This document shows positions 39,001 through 50,538 of a stretch of 64,000 nt of DNA, in pieces. The stretch covers positions 55,208,797-55,272,796 of the forward strand of contig CM039184.1 of the NCBI GenBank assembly GCA_008360975.2, read 5' to 3'. Source of the stretch: Lichenostomus cassidix. Lineage: Eukaryota; Chordata; Aves; Passeriformes; Meliphagidae. The notes below the pieces were generated by a model that did not search any database, was not told the origin of the DNA, and saw only the letters and a list, made by a program, of their open reading frames with translations. Position 1 is the first letter of the stretch, and each line of letters starts with the position of its first letter. Position numbers and translations under genes: made by a program.

Positions 39001-40400
39001 AGAAATTTACTAGTAAACCCTTGATATTTTTTGATATTTCTGACTCAGTTAAAATTTTGTTCCCTTATATCATGAACAACTCTTAAAATATGTTATTTCA
39101 TTTCTGTGAATAAAACTGTAGTAAGAACCTTAAGTTTTTAATGCATGTTTTCAGTACAAAACAAATGCTGTGAATTTATTCCAAAAATAGTTATAGCATC
39201 TACCTACTTTTCAGTTACTTTCAGTACTTCTGTACTTCAGGTACAGATCTCCGAATAACTCTACATATTTGTTTGTTTGGAATATCTTCCCAAGAAAAGT
39301 GGTAGAAATTTCATCAGTAATATCACCCAAAATTTCAAGATCAAATGCTATCTAACTGGACCTTTACTGGCCAAATGATTGACTAATTTTTACAGGGAAA
39401 GATTTCAAGGGTTTTTTTAATACATTACCTTTCTTTGAAAACCATTTTCTAAACTCCCTCAGACTATTAGAAACCTTACTTTGCAATTTTAATGTGAAAA
39501 TAGTAATGCAAAATATTAACTCTTTCTAAGATTCTGAGTCAGATGAGGAGATATTCTTCTCAGAAGCTTTTCTTTTCCATGCCTCATTTTTGATGAGTTT
39601 CTCATTAAAATCTTATTTTTCTATGTGAGAAAGCATTTACAGACGTTTTGCTTAGTTTCTCCACTTTTTAAAATTCAACCTCATGTTTGTTTTAGAGTAG
39701 AATTGACTAATAACTTTTTATATATCCATATTCTGTGGATCTATACACTGTATAAACCCATCTACTGTATAAATCCATATACTCTTTTTTAAAATTTTCT
39801 TTACTTTTTATTCAGAAGCATGGTATTTTAGGTAAGAAAATAATAAGGGTTTTAATCTATTTTGAAGAGATATTTTTTCCTCTGAAACAAATGGCATTTC
39901 TTTATGGTGACCATACAGCAGCATCTAAAATACTACATTTCTTTCTCAGGGCTACCAATAGGAAATTACAATTTTGTATCAAATGCCTCTGTTTACTCAT
40001 TATCAGCAGTATGGGCATGGAAATATAAACTGCTCCACTGTCACATTTTGATTGTTCATTTAAACTTCAGAGAGATATAATACCAATAACGTAAGTTTTC
40101 ATATCAGAACAGAATTAAATCATGGTCCTGTCCTTTATTTTCTCCCATATTTTTTGTTTGCTCTCTCAACTTTGCCAGAGGAATACACCCTGGATATCAC
40201 TACCTTAACAGTTAATCAATTTTTTAGACTAATGGTTTTCATGTCCTTTTGTTCAAGGTTCCCCCTCCTTTTCCTCAAGCAGCTGCTGTTTTCTCTGAAC
40301 CATAGCAACCAGTCAAGCAAGCAGAATAAGTAGCTCCCTGAGAAAACAACACCAACTCTGCTCTATAGGTGATCTAGTGAAGAGAGCTTCATAGCAACCA
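36007..40400. other. Unique AT-rich sequence with one candidate exon
   Basis: No mobile element is recognised. A minus-strand open segment at 38269-38569 behind a good acceptor-like site is listed separately. Near-repeats of 'ctgtataaa' occur at 39740-39785. A 16-base segment at 39816-39831 lies between strong splice-like sites but is too short to judge. Confidence 0.5.
38269..38569 (-). other. Candidate terminal coding exon, product unknown
   Basis: On the minus strand a pyrimidine-rich acceptor ('ttcttctatctctctag', ending at 38570) opens a stop-free frame of about 99 codons ending in TAA at 38269. The predicted peptide is hydrophilic and charge-balanced (it includes EIMEKNFEKTEPERKTTQ), with no repeat character. 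About 450 bases further on lies AATAAA (minus strand, 37817-37822), followed by a GT-rich stretch, as at a real 3' end. I do not recognise the protein family. Two further open segments with splice-like ends lie upstream on the same strand (40489-40521 and 40804-40928) and join each other in frame, but their frame does not continue into this one, which weakens the model. Open frames this long are expected several times by chance in the window. Confidence 0.2.
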
Positions 40401-43400
40401 CTCCTGTCCTCTGTTACTGAGCTGATAAATATGATTTCTCAGAAATGAGGGGTATTATCTGGACGAGAAGTGATATCAATAACTATACCAGCACTTGTCT
40501 GTGTTTTGTCAGCAGATAGACCTGAAAAAATTCTTTCAACAGTCTTCCATATATTTTGGATCCCAATGATATAAGAGTAATTCTTTTTGTGCTAGGAAGA
40601 GGCCATTTTGCAGTAGCAGAGAACTTTTGAAAAGGCTGGAAAAGGGTAGCCTAGCAGGGCTCCTCTACTTTGGTATCTTCCAGCTGGTATTGCAGCAGCC
40701 TAGCAGGAAAAGGAGCACTAGGCAGTGATAATTAATACTTACTTCATGTGGCTTGGCACCAGCAGACATTCCCATATATTTTCCACAGTCTTTTGGAGCT
40801 TACCTGTCCCACCTGGAGGGGACATTGCTTTTGTTTCACACTTTTCATCAGAGGCAGAGTAAGAAGCACTGCTGAGTTTCAGATTTTCCTGCCTTGTGAG
40901 GGAGTGCTGATTTGTCAAACAGACAATTCTTAAAAAGTTTTCAGAAGGAAAGAAAGTAAATATAAATCTACTACTTTGTTACATCTCTTCTATAAGTGAC
41001 TGTTTTTAGAGCCCAAGCACAAGATTAAAACTCAAGTAAAACAAGAATGATGAGTTACATATACTTATATAGTGGTTAAAATATAATTCTGATTTTTTTT
41101 TTTTTTACTTGATATCATAACTTCTTTTTGTAATTCCTACAGAGCTTTATGACAGTGAAAAAGGTAGGCATTTACAGGTTTTGGAATAAGATCAAGTAAC
41201 TAACTCAACAGAAGATGTATTTTTGTATTTTGTATTTTTATGCAAAACATGATTTAAAATTTATAAGAATAATTATGTAGTCCATGTATACTGTTGGCTG
41301 AATGTAAATGAATGTCACTCCTCTGGGGCAAGGCTTGCCTTGTTATCTATCTTGCATTTGCAGATTGGAAGAATAACAAAAATGCCTGTATGTTTTAAAA
41401 GTTTTCAAGAAATTCCACCACTAAAAATTCAAATAACATCTGATATAAAGTAAGAGGCAGCTAATTTTTCAAGCATCCAATAAAATCATCCTCACCTGAA
41501 AGCCTGTTATTTTAGACAACGAACACCAAGTGAATAAATCAAATTAACAAAAAAAAAAAAAAAGTCTCCAAATTGCCTCTGGTCAACAAAATTATGGTTT
41601 TATATGGGGAACTTTTGGCAATGCTTCGTTGAAGGACCATTAAGAGTTCATCAAGATGAAGGGCTAGAACAGTTCACAACATACTTGAATTTTGTACAAT
41701 TATAGTTTCCAGCCTTTATTTTGCTGAAAGCTTTTGAATAACACTGAATAAAATATATTTTACTGTCTTCAAATCTGCATTTTAGATGCACTGCTGTATT
41801 CTGCCATTTTCAATGCAAGAGGCTAATGAACCTTGTATTAAAATCTTATTTCATTCTGAAATTGGAAAAAAAAAAAGGAAAGGCTACTAGACCAGCACCA
41901 TGCTAATAAAAATAAAGCTCAGGTTCCTAAAACCCCCTCTTTGGTGGCTGAATCTCAAAAAAGAAACCTATCTGTTTAGCAAAACTTTGCATAGTCTGAG
42001 GTTTTCAAAGCACAGTGCAAGGAATAACTAATTACACCAGTTGCCAGTGAGGTGTAGCTTTGCTCCTCACTCAGCTGTTTGTGAAAATGTTGTTCCATTA
42101 TTTGAAGAAACACAAGAAAGTAGTTTCCCTGGGTTACTGCAGCTGGGAAAGATACTGCCATTCACTGAGGAGTATTGTTATAGGAAGTTTCAACAGAGTG
42201 CAGAGAGACTTTGAAAGCTGAAGTGAAACTTCATGACCTTTCAATTAATACATAAGAGGATAGCTGGAATGTGAGATAATAAGAATAAACAGTCCATTGA
42301 AGTATTTTATTCACATATGAAACTTTCTTCCATTTACCTTAATTTTCAGACTAAAAAGTGGCTGTTAATCTTCAGTTTTCTTTCAAGACTTTTTTTTTCC
42401 ACTGATGTTTGTGTCCTGAGTTTAATTAAGCTTTATGAATTCCTTACAGCTGGAAGACTTAGCAAAGGCTTAGATATGCTTTCCTGGCATGAACACTGTT
42501 ATTTTCAGACTAGAGCTGGTTTTAATTGGATGGCAGAATAAATCGTTTGTTGCAATAAGTGAATCAAATTCGCATAGGAAACTACTGAAATATTTACTGC
42601 ATAAAGAAAAAATAAATGATCTGGTAACATGCTGTAGTATTTGATGTGGATGTAAGTCTCAATATGAGAGAGAGTGGTGATTAAAAAAAGGGAAGCAAAA
42701 AGAGATATGACTGACCCTTAAAATAGCTCTTGGTATCTTAGCCATCTATACTGTGCTGTCTTTACTCAGTAAATTACGCATACCACCATGATGACATCAT
42801 TCCAAGGTCCTCAATTAATCTACCCCTTTTTATGATCTTTCACACCTTTCATTGTGGTCAAGAACCTTGTGAAGGATGAAGTGGATGCTAATATTTATAC
42901 AGCACTTAATGTAATTGGGTCCTGACCTGGCTAAGCACAACAGTTATATAAACACATATGGGAAAAAAAGAGAATTGCTGCAGGGCTCAGCATGCATTTG
43001 TTCCTAGAACTCAGTTTTTGTTGGTCCTCTGGGCACAGGAAATATCAGATTATTATGACACACTGACTGTGGTCTGCCAATAAATTAATATTTAACAATC
43101 AAGAGAGATTAGGAACTGAATGTTAGCTTTAGAAAAACACTCCAAAATTCCAAACTAAGCTGCTTCCTTGAAAACAATAGGCAAAGCTCAACAGAAACCA
43201 ATTAACTTCAAGAGTTAAACAGACATTTAGAGAAGTGCTATACTTAAGATTTGAAAAATACAGGTTTAGGAAGACGAGTGACCTAATATAGAAATGTTAA
43301 ACATAGAGTTTGTAAAAAACACCTCAGCAGTTGAATGGTGAAAGTGTGGGAAGGGCTACTTTTTTCCTCTCTAGATATAGAATGTAACTAGAATATTGAC

Positions 43401-45460
43401 GGAGGGACAAATCTTGATCTTTCTTGGGAAAAAAAATTAAAACGTAGGTTAGCAGAAAAATATAAGTTAGAGAGGTGTGCAGGTATAGCTTAAAAAAGTT
43501 GTTCTTATTTTCCTAAAATAGTTCATTTTAAGGAAGTATGCAGCTTTTTAGGGTTTTTTAAAATGTTTTTCTCTAACTCTGCAAAACCACTGTAGAAATA
43601 CGTGTGCATGAAGAACCTACTGGAAAAGAGCCTCTCTGCCTTACTCCACAGACTTAACAGGTTTTTTCTGTCTACCAGTGAGGCATACTTAAAAAAAAAG
43701 CTGTAGCTGGAAAGTAAAAGGAGAGGCTGAGAGGTAAAGGCCAAAGTGTACATGCAAAACCTTCTCAAATTCAGTGCCTGAGTTGATATTTTCTTTCTAA
43801 TTATTTAGCAATTTTTATCTCCTTATCACTGTAAATGATACATCCATCTGTCTACAAGTGACTGCATTTCCTATTTCTGTTCAAGAGATTTATCCTTTAG
43901 CTGTAGTTTTGACCTTTTGTGTATATGTTTACAAACAGGAGATTGAGTGAGGGGAGAATGAAACGTGAATTATTAAAAGTAGTATAAGACTGCTAAACAT
44001 CTTAGCCATTGCTTTTCTAAACTTTCAATATTTGTGGTTGTAAATTTTTTTAGAACAATGAAACTTTGTGTATTGTATTAACTGGACCTTTGTGGAATGC
44101 CAGCCTCAGCTCATTTTTGTCAGTGTTTAATATAGGAATATAGTAGTCCCTATTAGAGAATGTAGTCCATTCCAATAACCTTTCAAGGTGAAAATCTGCC
44201 AATCCTTTTCTGATTTTAAATGGGCTTCTCTCACCTGAGATTGTCTTACTCTGCAGCCAGAAAGCTGGCTTGGATATTACAAGTTGTCAATCCACTACTA
44301 GGGAGGATTTCGGGGCAAACAAAAGAAGCAACTACTGCTCAAAAGAACAGTAGTGTTTCTCATGCACCACCCCAATCAGAACTGGTATTAAAAGGAAAAA
44401 AAGTACCAAAGATGAAACAAAACAGCATTCTTAAGGGAAGATGTTATCCTAGACATGCTGAAATACAGCCTTTGGTGCTACACCAGGCTTAAACTCAACA
44501 AGAAGTGGTGGTAGTCTGAAATACTCCAAGTGCCTGTACAGAAACACGTGCAGCACGGGAAACAAGCATGAATTAGAACTCCGGAGTGACAGAATCATGA
44601 CATTCTTGAATTAGGTGGATGGACAGCTAGTCTGATTAGTACTCAGCTACTCTGAGTTGTGCTGCACTAGATAGAAATCTCAAAGATGTGCTTCAGGCAT
44701 AATTTTTGCCTTCTGCACCAATATCTTGTTTTTCATATATATTAATATCCATGTAGAGTCAGAGTTTGGGGGCCAGAGAACACACATATCACATTCCCTT
44801 AGTTTCAGCCTTAAGCTGCATTTTTAATCAGAAGTGTGGTCTGATCCAGACTGGAAAGCAATTTTAAGGAGCATGTGGTGTCAAGTGCATCAGAAGGATC
44901 AGCTGTCATCCTGATTCCAGTGTTTTGCTTACCTACCTAAAGGCTGAGCTGTAACAACCAAAATTTTGTTGAGAGAGCACTTTGGAAAACGTCAAAGAAC
45001 TTGTGAGAAAATGTCTCTAAGTTCCTCTTGCAACAGCTTTTGTACTGCTGGAGTATTTGTTATGGTATGCTATATAGGAAAGTTTAAGGGAAGCTGGAAT
45101 ATTGAAGGGAAGCTTCAGGTAGCGAAATTCCTCAACACCATGTAGGAACTCCTAGAATAGAATGAGTTTGGAGAGATGGCAAATTCTGCAGTGTAACTTT
45201 ACCTACAACTTTCATGCTAAGGTCCCAGCTGATCTATTCATCTGACTGTTTACTTATCTTCAGTCATCCCCCAGGCACATGTACTGGCTAGATATCTTCC
45301 CCTTGTGAAGACAAATTAAGAGGAGATTTGGAACAAAGCAGGAGAGCTGTGCTACCTGACAGATGAATTTTCTGTACTGAATTCTTTGAGTGAAGGCACT
45401 CAACCTTGCCCATTCTTTGTCTGTGTTCCTCAGGAGGAGGGTAATCATCTGGACAAAAGC
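40401..45460. other. Unique AT-rich sequence, no gene recognised
   Basis: It contains 14 T at about 41092-41106, an A run at 41550-41564 and an A run near 41867-41878. Two minus-strand splice-bounded open segments at 40489-40521 and 40804-40928 are described in findings. Frames of 60-90 codons occur (41976-42161 minus; 44220-44492 plus) without recognisable similarity. Confidence 0.5.
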
Positions 45461-45475
45461 GGGGGTGGGGGGGGG
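45461..45475. repeat. Poly-G tract
   Basis: The tract is GGGGGT followed by a run of nine G. It is the only long G run on the plus strand in the window. Such runs are prone to slippage and sequencing error, so the exact length is uncertain. Confidence 0.8.
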
Positions 45476-48400
45476 AAGTTGTGTTTGCAGTAGAATCTTA
45501 TTTTCCTAAAAGAATATCAGATCTGCAGAGGGCAATTTGAAACACTCAGAGGAGTCTAAGCTTTAGTAAACAATCATATTTATATAGAATCTGGCTGTGA
45601 AAATATTGCAAGGTATAGAAATCCCTAGAACAATAAATCTTCTTGTTCTTCCTGATGGAGATAAATTTTAAGGTCATCAGCTATAAGGATCAGATGAGTC
45701 TCACATGAATGCTTTGGCCCAGAGCTACAGTGGTAATAAACAGGATTTTTATTACATTTCTAAGTGTTTCATGACATGTGTTAAATTACTGTAGGCTTCA
45801 CAAACTGCAGCTCAGAAGTGTTGTGCAATTGGATAGTTCAAATTTGTTCCCTTTGTTCCGTTTCAACACAGTGGCTCAGCTTCTCTTGCAGAACAAAAAA
45901 TGCAGTTTGTGTCTTTTATTCACTGTCCGATCAGAGCTGTTCAACTTTTGCATGATTATGGCAAATGACTTAAGTATTTTTCATGTTATCATAGAGTGAA
46001 ATTTTCTCAATTGTATTTTTTAGATGATAGATCTTTCCCTTTTGTATCAGTTAATCTGTCATTAAGTTTGCAGCTGAAGTGCAGGATGTAAAAGCCCTTC
46101 TCAGGTTGTGATGGTGATATGCAACCACCTCCTCCTGGCCATTCTGTCCAGGCTAGATCAGGTCTTAGTGTATAGTTTGTAATTTAGATTAAACTTTTGT
46201 TAAAACCAGTGAGTCTATTTTTCACAGGATCTCATTATCTGGGCTATGCTTCAAAGCCTAGTGAATCCATGCATGCATTTGAACCGATGTTAAGTCAGAA
46301 TGTTAACTCCATTTCTGTGTTTGGACATGTTCACTCCATTTCAAAAATCAAGACTGAAAGAATTATTATGATTCATTGTGAATCAGAGCTTCCACCTCTC
46401 AATCAAGCCTCTCAAAGAAAAGACACAAAACAATAAGTATTGTGGACAAATTCAGTGCAAAACTGAAGCAAATTAGTTGTGGCATTTTTGTTTTATCACT
46501 GCAGGGAAAGCTAGGGACATGAAGTCTCTGCTTTTAATGAAACAAGTATGTCCAAGTTTACTCAGCAGAGCTGATTGCCTAGTCCTCAGCTTATTCTTCC
46601 ATTTTATTAAGTACTTGGAATGAATAATGATAAAAATTAAAACAAACAAAACCAATTCCTGCATTTGTGTATTTAAAATCAGATGTCTAAAGGTTAAAGA
46701 AGCAATATTAAAGGGTGAACATTCTAACAGTATAATAAGGAGAAACTTCAAACGCAGAAACATAGCCAGTCAGTGCAACTCCCTGAAATACTGAGAAGTA
46801 TTAAGAAATATTTGGTTTTAATCATTTATTCATGGCAAATATCTACCTTCATGTCTTTGAAGAAATATTCCAAAAACATGAATTGACCTTGAGGTAGGTG
46901 GTATCTTATTCTGGCCAAGCTATTTTTGTGTGACAGAGGGATGAATATTATCTTTACTAGCTCTTCTTTTAAGAATTCAGAAAACAATTGCAGAGAGAAG
47001 AGCATCTATAATTTATATTCAGAATAGCAACTAAATAACTAAAGGTTAGCAGTTTAGAAAAATTACCATAAAAAAGCCTTAGCAAATTGTTAGTGAAGTA
47101 ACCCTATACTAAACAGAATCTCTTTATACTTAGTGCTTATTTAAAAAGAGAAATTCTGGAAAGTTACTGAAAAATAATTAAGGTGAGAATTTAAAGCAAA
47201 TAAGTGTCTTTAGTAGCTGTTCAGATCTCTCTCATTTCTGGAAGAAAGCTTTTAAGCTTTGCTGGCATCATAGTAGATCAGTTAATTTGGTGTTATTTAT
47301 ATCTAAAATCTGTAATGTTATTTTTCATTTCATTCTGACAGTATTGCAAAAATTATTTTGGGGGTTATTTTTAACTGTCAGCAGGGAAATTTTCTAGGTG
47401 AAAAGTATAAAATTCTATCATGTAACTTATATTCAACTTACATTAGTTTATTTCTTTTTCAAATGTTGTCCTTGTTGAGTATTTTTTTTTTCAGCTAAAT
47501 TATTAGTTAATATGAGATTAATTTGCTCACCACGTTTGTGTATATTTTTCTTTCAGGAATAAAAATAGCAGGCAGCATTTTTGTGGCCACCATTCCATGC
47601 TCTTTTTCCTAGCATATTTTTTCTTTATTGTTACGGCTCAACTTATAAAACAGCTTTTTTCTCTGAGAATCACAATAGCTTTAAGGATGCTTCTATGATA
47701 GTGTCCTTGGGTATTTTTTTTTTTCCACTAAACCACCTCTCCTACGTATTGGCTATTTGACAGATGGTTTCACTTCCACAGCAGTTTTCCCTTGTAGCCC
47801 TATTTTGGTCATGGCTCATATTGTTTCAGCTATTTGTTTCTTTTTAAGAGTTCAATAACTCTGCATTTATTCCAAGAAGCAGCTATTATGCCTACCAGCT
47901 TCAAAAAGATTTAACCCACCTAGTAGCACAAGGGGTCTTCATAACTACAGAATTATGTTTCATTAGTCCTATCCATCAAAACATGGTTGTCTGCATCATG
48001 GGGAAGTTAAGACACAGGACATATCAAGTTCTAAGGTCATGCAAATAGATTCTACTCCTAGAGCTTGTCAGGTGCATCCAGCTGGAACACCCCAGGGTCA
48101 GGGACAATACCACACCTGTGATAGTCTGGAAAGAAATATCTGCTGTTGAATATATTTGTCAAAACGGAACATATATTTTTGGAAAGAAGGAGAAGTAAAT
48201 TGCAAAGAAGTCCAAACATGTTGGGTTTTGACCAAGGTAAAAGTGTCTGTTACAGGCCAAGCAGCTACAAGCAGGCTTTTTCTTATTTATGATACAATTT
48301 GGTCCCATTGTCCAAAAACCATACAAACTTTCTCCTTTTGATTATCAAAACTGTTGTATTGTTTGTGTTCTGTAACAGTGTTGTAAGCCTGGGACAGATT

Positions 48401-50478
48401 AATCTTGTCAGCTGTATGAGACTACTTGTTCTAATGAGAAAGTTTTAAGTTACTCTGTACAATAGCCTCTCACAGCTTTTTATTTTCCATGCTTTAAAAA
48501 AATCAGGGTCCACCAGTAACGAAATGCAAAGAGAATTAATAAGATATATCAAGCACCAAATATCACAAAACCACTGCCAGACTAAATTTTCAAGGGCAGA
48601 CCATTAAATTAGTCTCTTGCATTCTTTTATATGCAATTTTAACTCAGAAAAAATCTCAGCATGTACATAAGATTAAGTGTGAAATGAACCAAACCAGAAT
48701 TGCACTCCTTTACTGAAGAGGCTCAGGAAGAGGTGATGCTATGTAATTTTTTTTGTCAACTTCACATGAATTCATGTGTCTTCCAAACAGGCAAGAGCAT
48801 AGCTGCCTGCCATGGGCAAACAGTTTATTAGAAGATACACAGTATTTCTCATTAGACCTTAAACGCAGATGGAGTCCATATTTGCAGGATATTTTTGGTC
48901 AATTTGTCAGCAGTCTGGGAGTTGATATGAACACTTTTGATTGGAAAGAACACAAAAATGGATGACTGGTGCTTGTTTACAGTCCACACTGTACCAGCAC
49001 AGTGATATCATTTGGTGCTACGCAGACAGAGGCAATCCTCCACAAAACAAGACCCTATCATAACACCACATACACAATAGTAAGAATGACTGTAGAAACT
49101 GCTCTGAGAGGCCCACACACAATTCCTAGGTACTGTAAATATGGACACTTCTATCAGCATGCTCAGAATCAGTACCAAAATTAAAAAATAAAAACCCACA
49201 TATGTATTTAATGCCTAAAAGCTGGCACTCAAAACAGTATTGTCCAGTCTGGTATTGTGCCTGATTTTACTGACAGCATGACAGATTTCTGGTTTTCTTC
49301 ACCCTAACTGTTAGAAGTGTTTAATTTTGAAAGGAAACTTGGACAGACACTTTAGATGTGAACTTACTTATGCAGTTCAAGTTTTTAAAGCCCACTATGG
49401 CACTAGTTTTGAAATAGTTAATGTCATCTGTACAAGTAAACAATAATTGTTCCCAACGGAAACAGACTTTTATTTATATAGCAATTGATGATTCTTCTAA
49501 ATATAGCCAGTTCAGGGGCAAATTACTGGATTTACTTTTTCTCCATTCAGGATCAAATACTGATATATGAAATTTTAGTTCAAAATACATGTGCAAGGTT
49601 TAAAGGGGTTTATTTCAGAAAGGCTATGTCTTGCATAATAATAATTTAAAAAAATGTTCAAATCTGGACACTTTGGCACATAATCTCAAATGTGAAATGA
49701 ATCCAGGCACTGTTACATGAAAATCTGTGCTTATAAATTTGAATGATCCCCTGGTAAAGATCTAAGTAATAATTAAATATATTTATGAAATATTAGTGAT
49801 AGAGCAGTCTTTGATGGTTTGTGTATTCTGATCTCTTTGAATTTGAATATGATAATCTTTCATTTTAAGTCTTGTTTCTGAAATGGAACAAAATTATTCT
49901 AAGATGCATGCCAGACTCTCTTCCCATAGGACGTTTGTGAGTAGGTTTTCTGCAGAAACATGGTAATTATGCTGTATTTACTATTTTTACTGTTTATGAT
50001 GCTATTTGTGGGTGGGTGTGAGTGGAATAGCTTCATGTGATAATGACTGTATTTTTTATATATGCAGCTTGTTGCAGTAGCAAGACATCTCCCTGTTATA
50101 AAAGGATATTAAAGTTATAATCTGCCAGCCAACATTAAAAACCCATAACTCCCAGCAGCTGAATTTGTTAAAGAAGTTGATATCCCTCTAGGTCTCTGGT
50201 GAGGGCACATGCTACACCATGATACACTGCTTATCTCCAGGCATAGCTATGCAAACAAAGGCTTTGAGAAGGATTTGCTTCTCTGACAGGGAAAACACTG
50301 AATTCAATGATTATTTTTGTTACATATTAAAGAACCTGTTCTTGTTTAACACAGAGGAAAAAATGGGGAAAAGGTGATATCTGGGTTCTGGAGTGGTCCA
50401 CAGTCATACTGGGGTGATGGGATAATGAGATTATATTAATTGTTGGCCAAAACAAACCTATGCCTTCCAAAATCACTG
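45476..50478. other. Unique AT-rich sequence, nothing recognised
   Basis: No mobile element, RNA gene or convincing exon was found. Open frames here are short (at most 96 codons) and without similarity. T-rich tracts occur near 47484-47492 and 47714-47726. Confidence 0.5.
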
Positions 50479-50538
50479 AAAAAATCCCCCAAAAAACCCA
50501 AAACAAACAAACAAACCCCCCAAAAAAAAACCCCAAAA
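50479..50538. repeat. Low-complexity A/C tract with C runs
   Basis: About 60 bases of A and C include C runs of 5, 3, 7 and 4 bases separated by A-rich loops. The minus strand therefore has four G runs of three or more, though with long loops. Overlapping open frames of 75-132 codons on both strands run through this tract and are artefacts of it. Confidence 0.88.

Noticed and set aside
41143..41163. 21-base plus-strand microexon-like segment (AG before, gtaggc after)
   Set aside because: It is too short to judge, with several equally good examples on both strands; no conservation information.
44580..44650. Possible CR1 tail ('gacagaatcatgacattc')
   Set aside because: The resemblance ends after about 15 bases.
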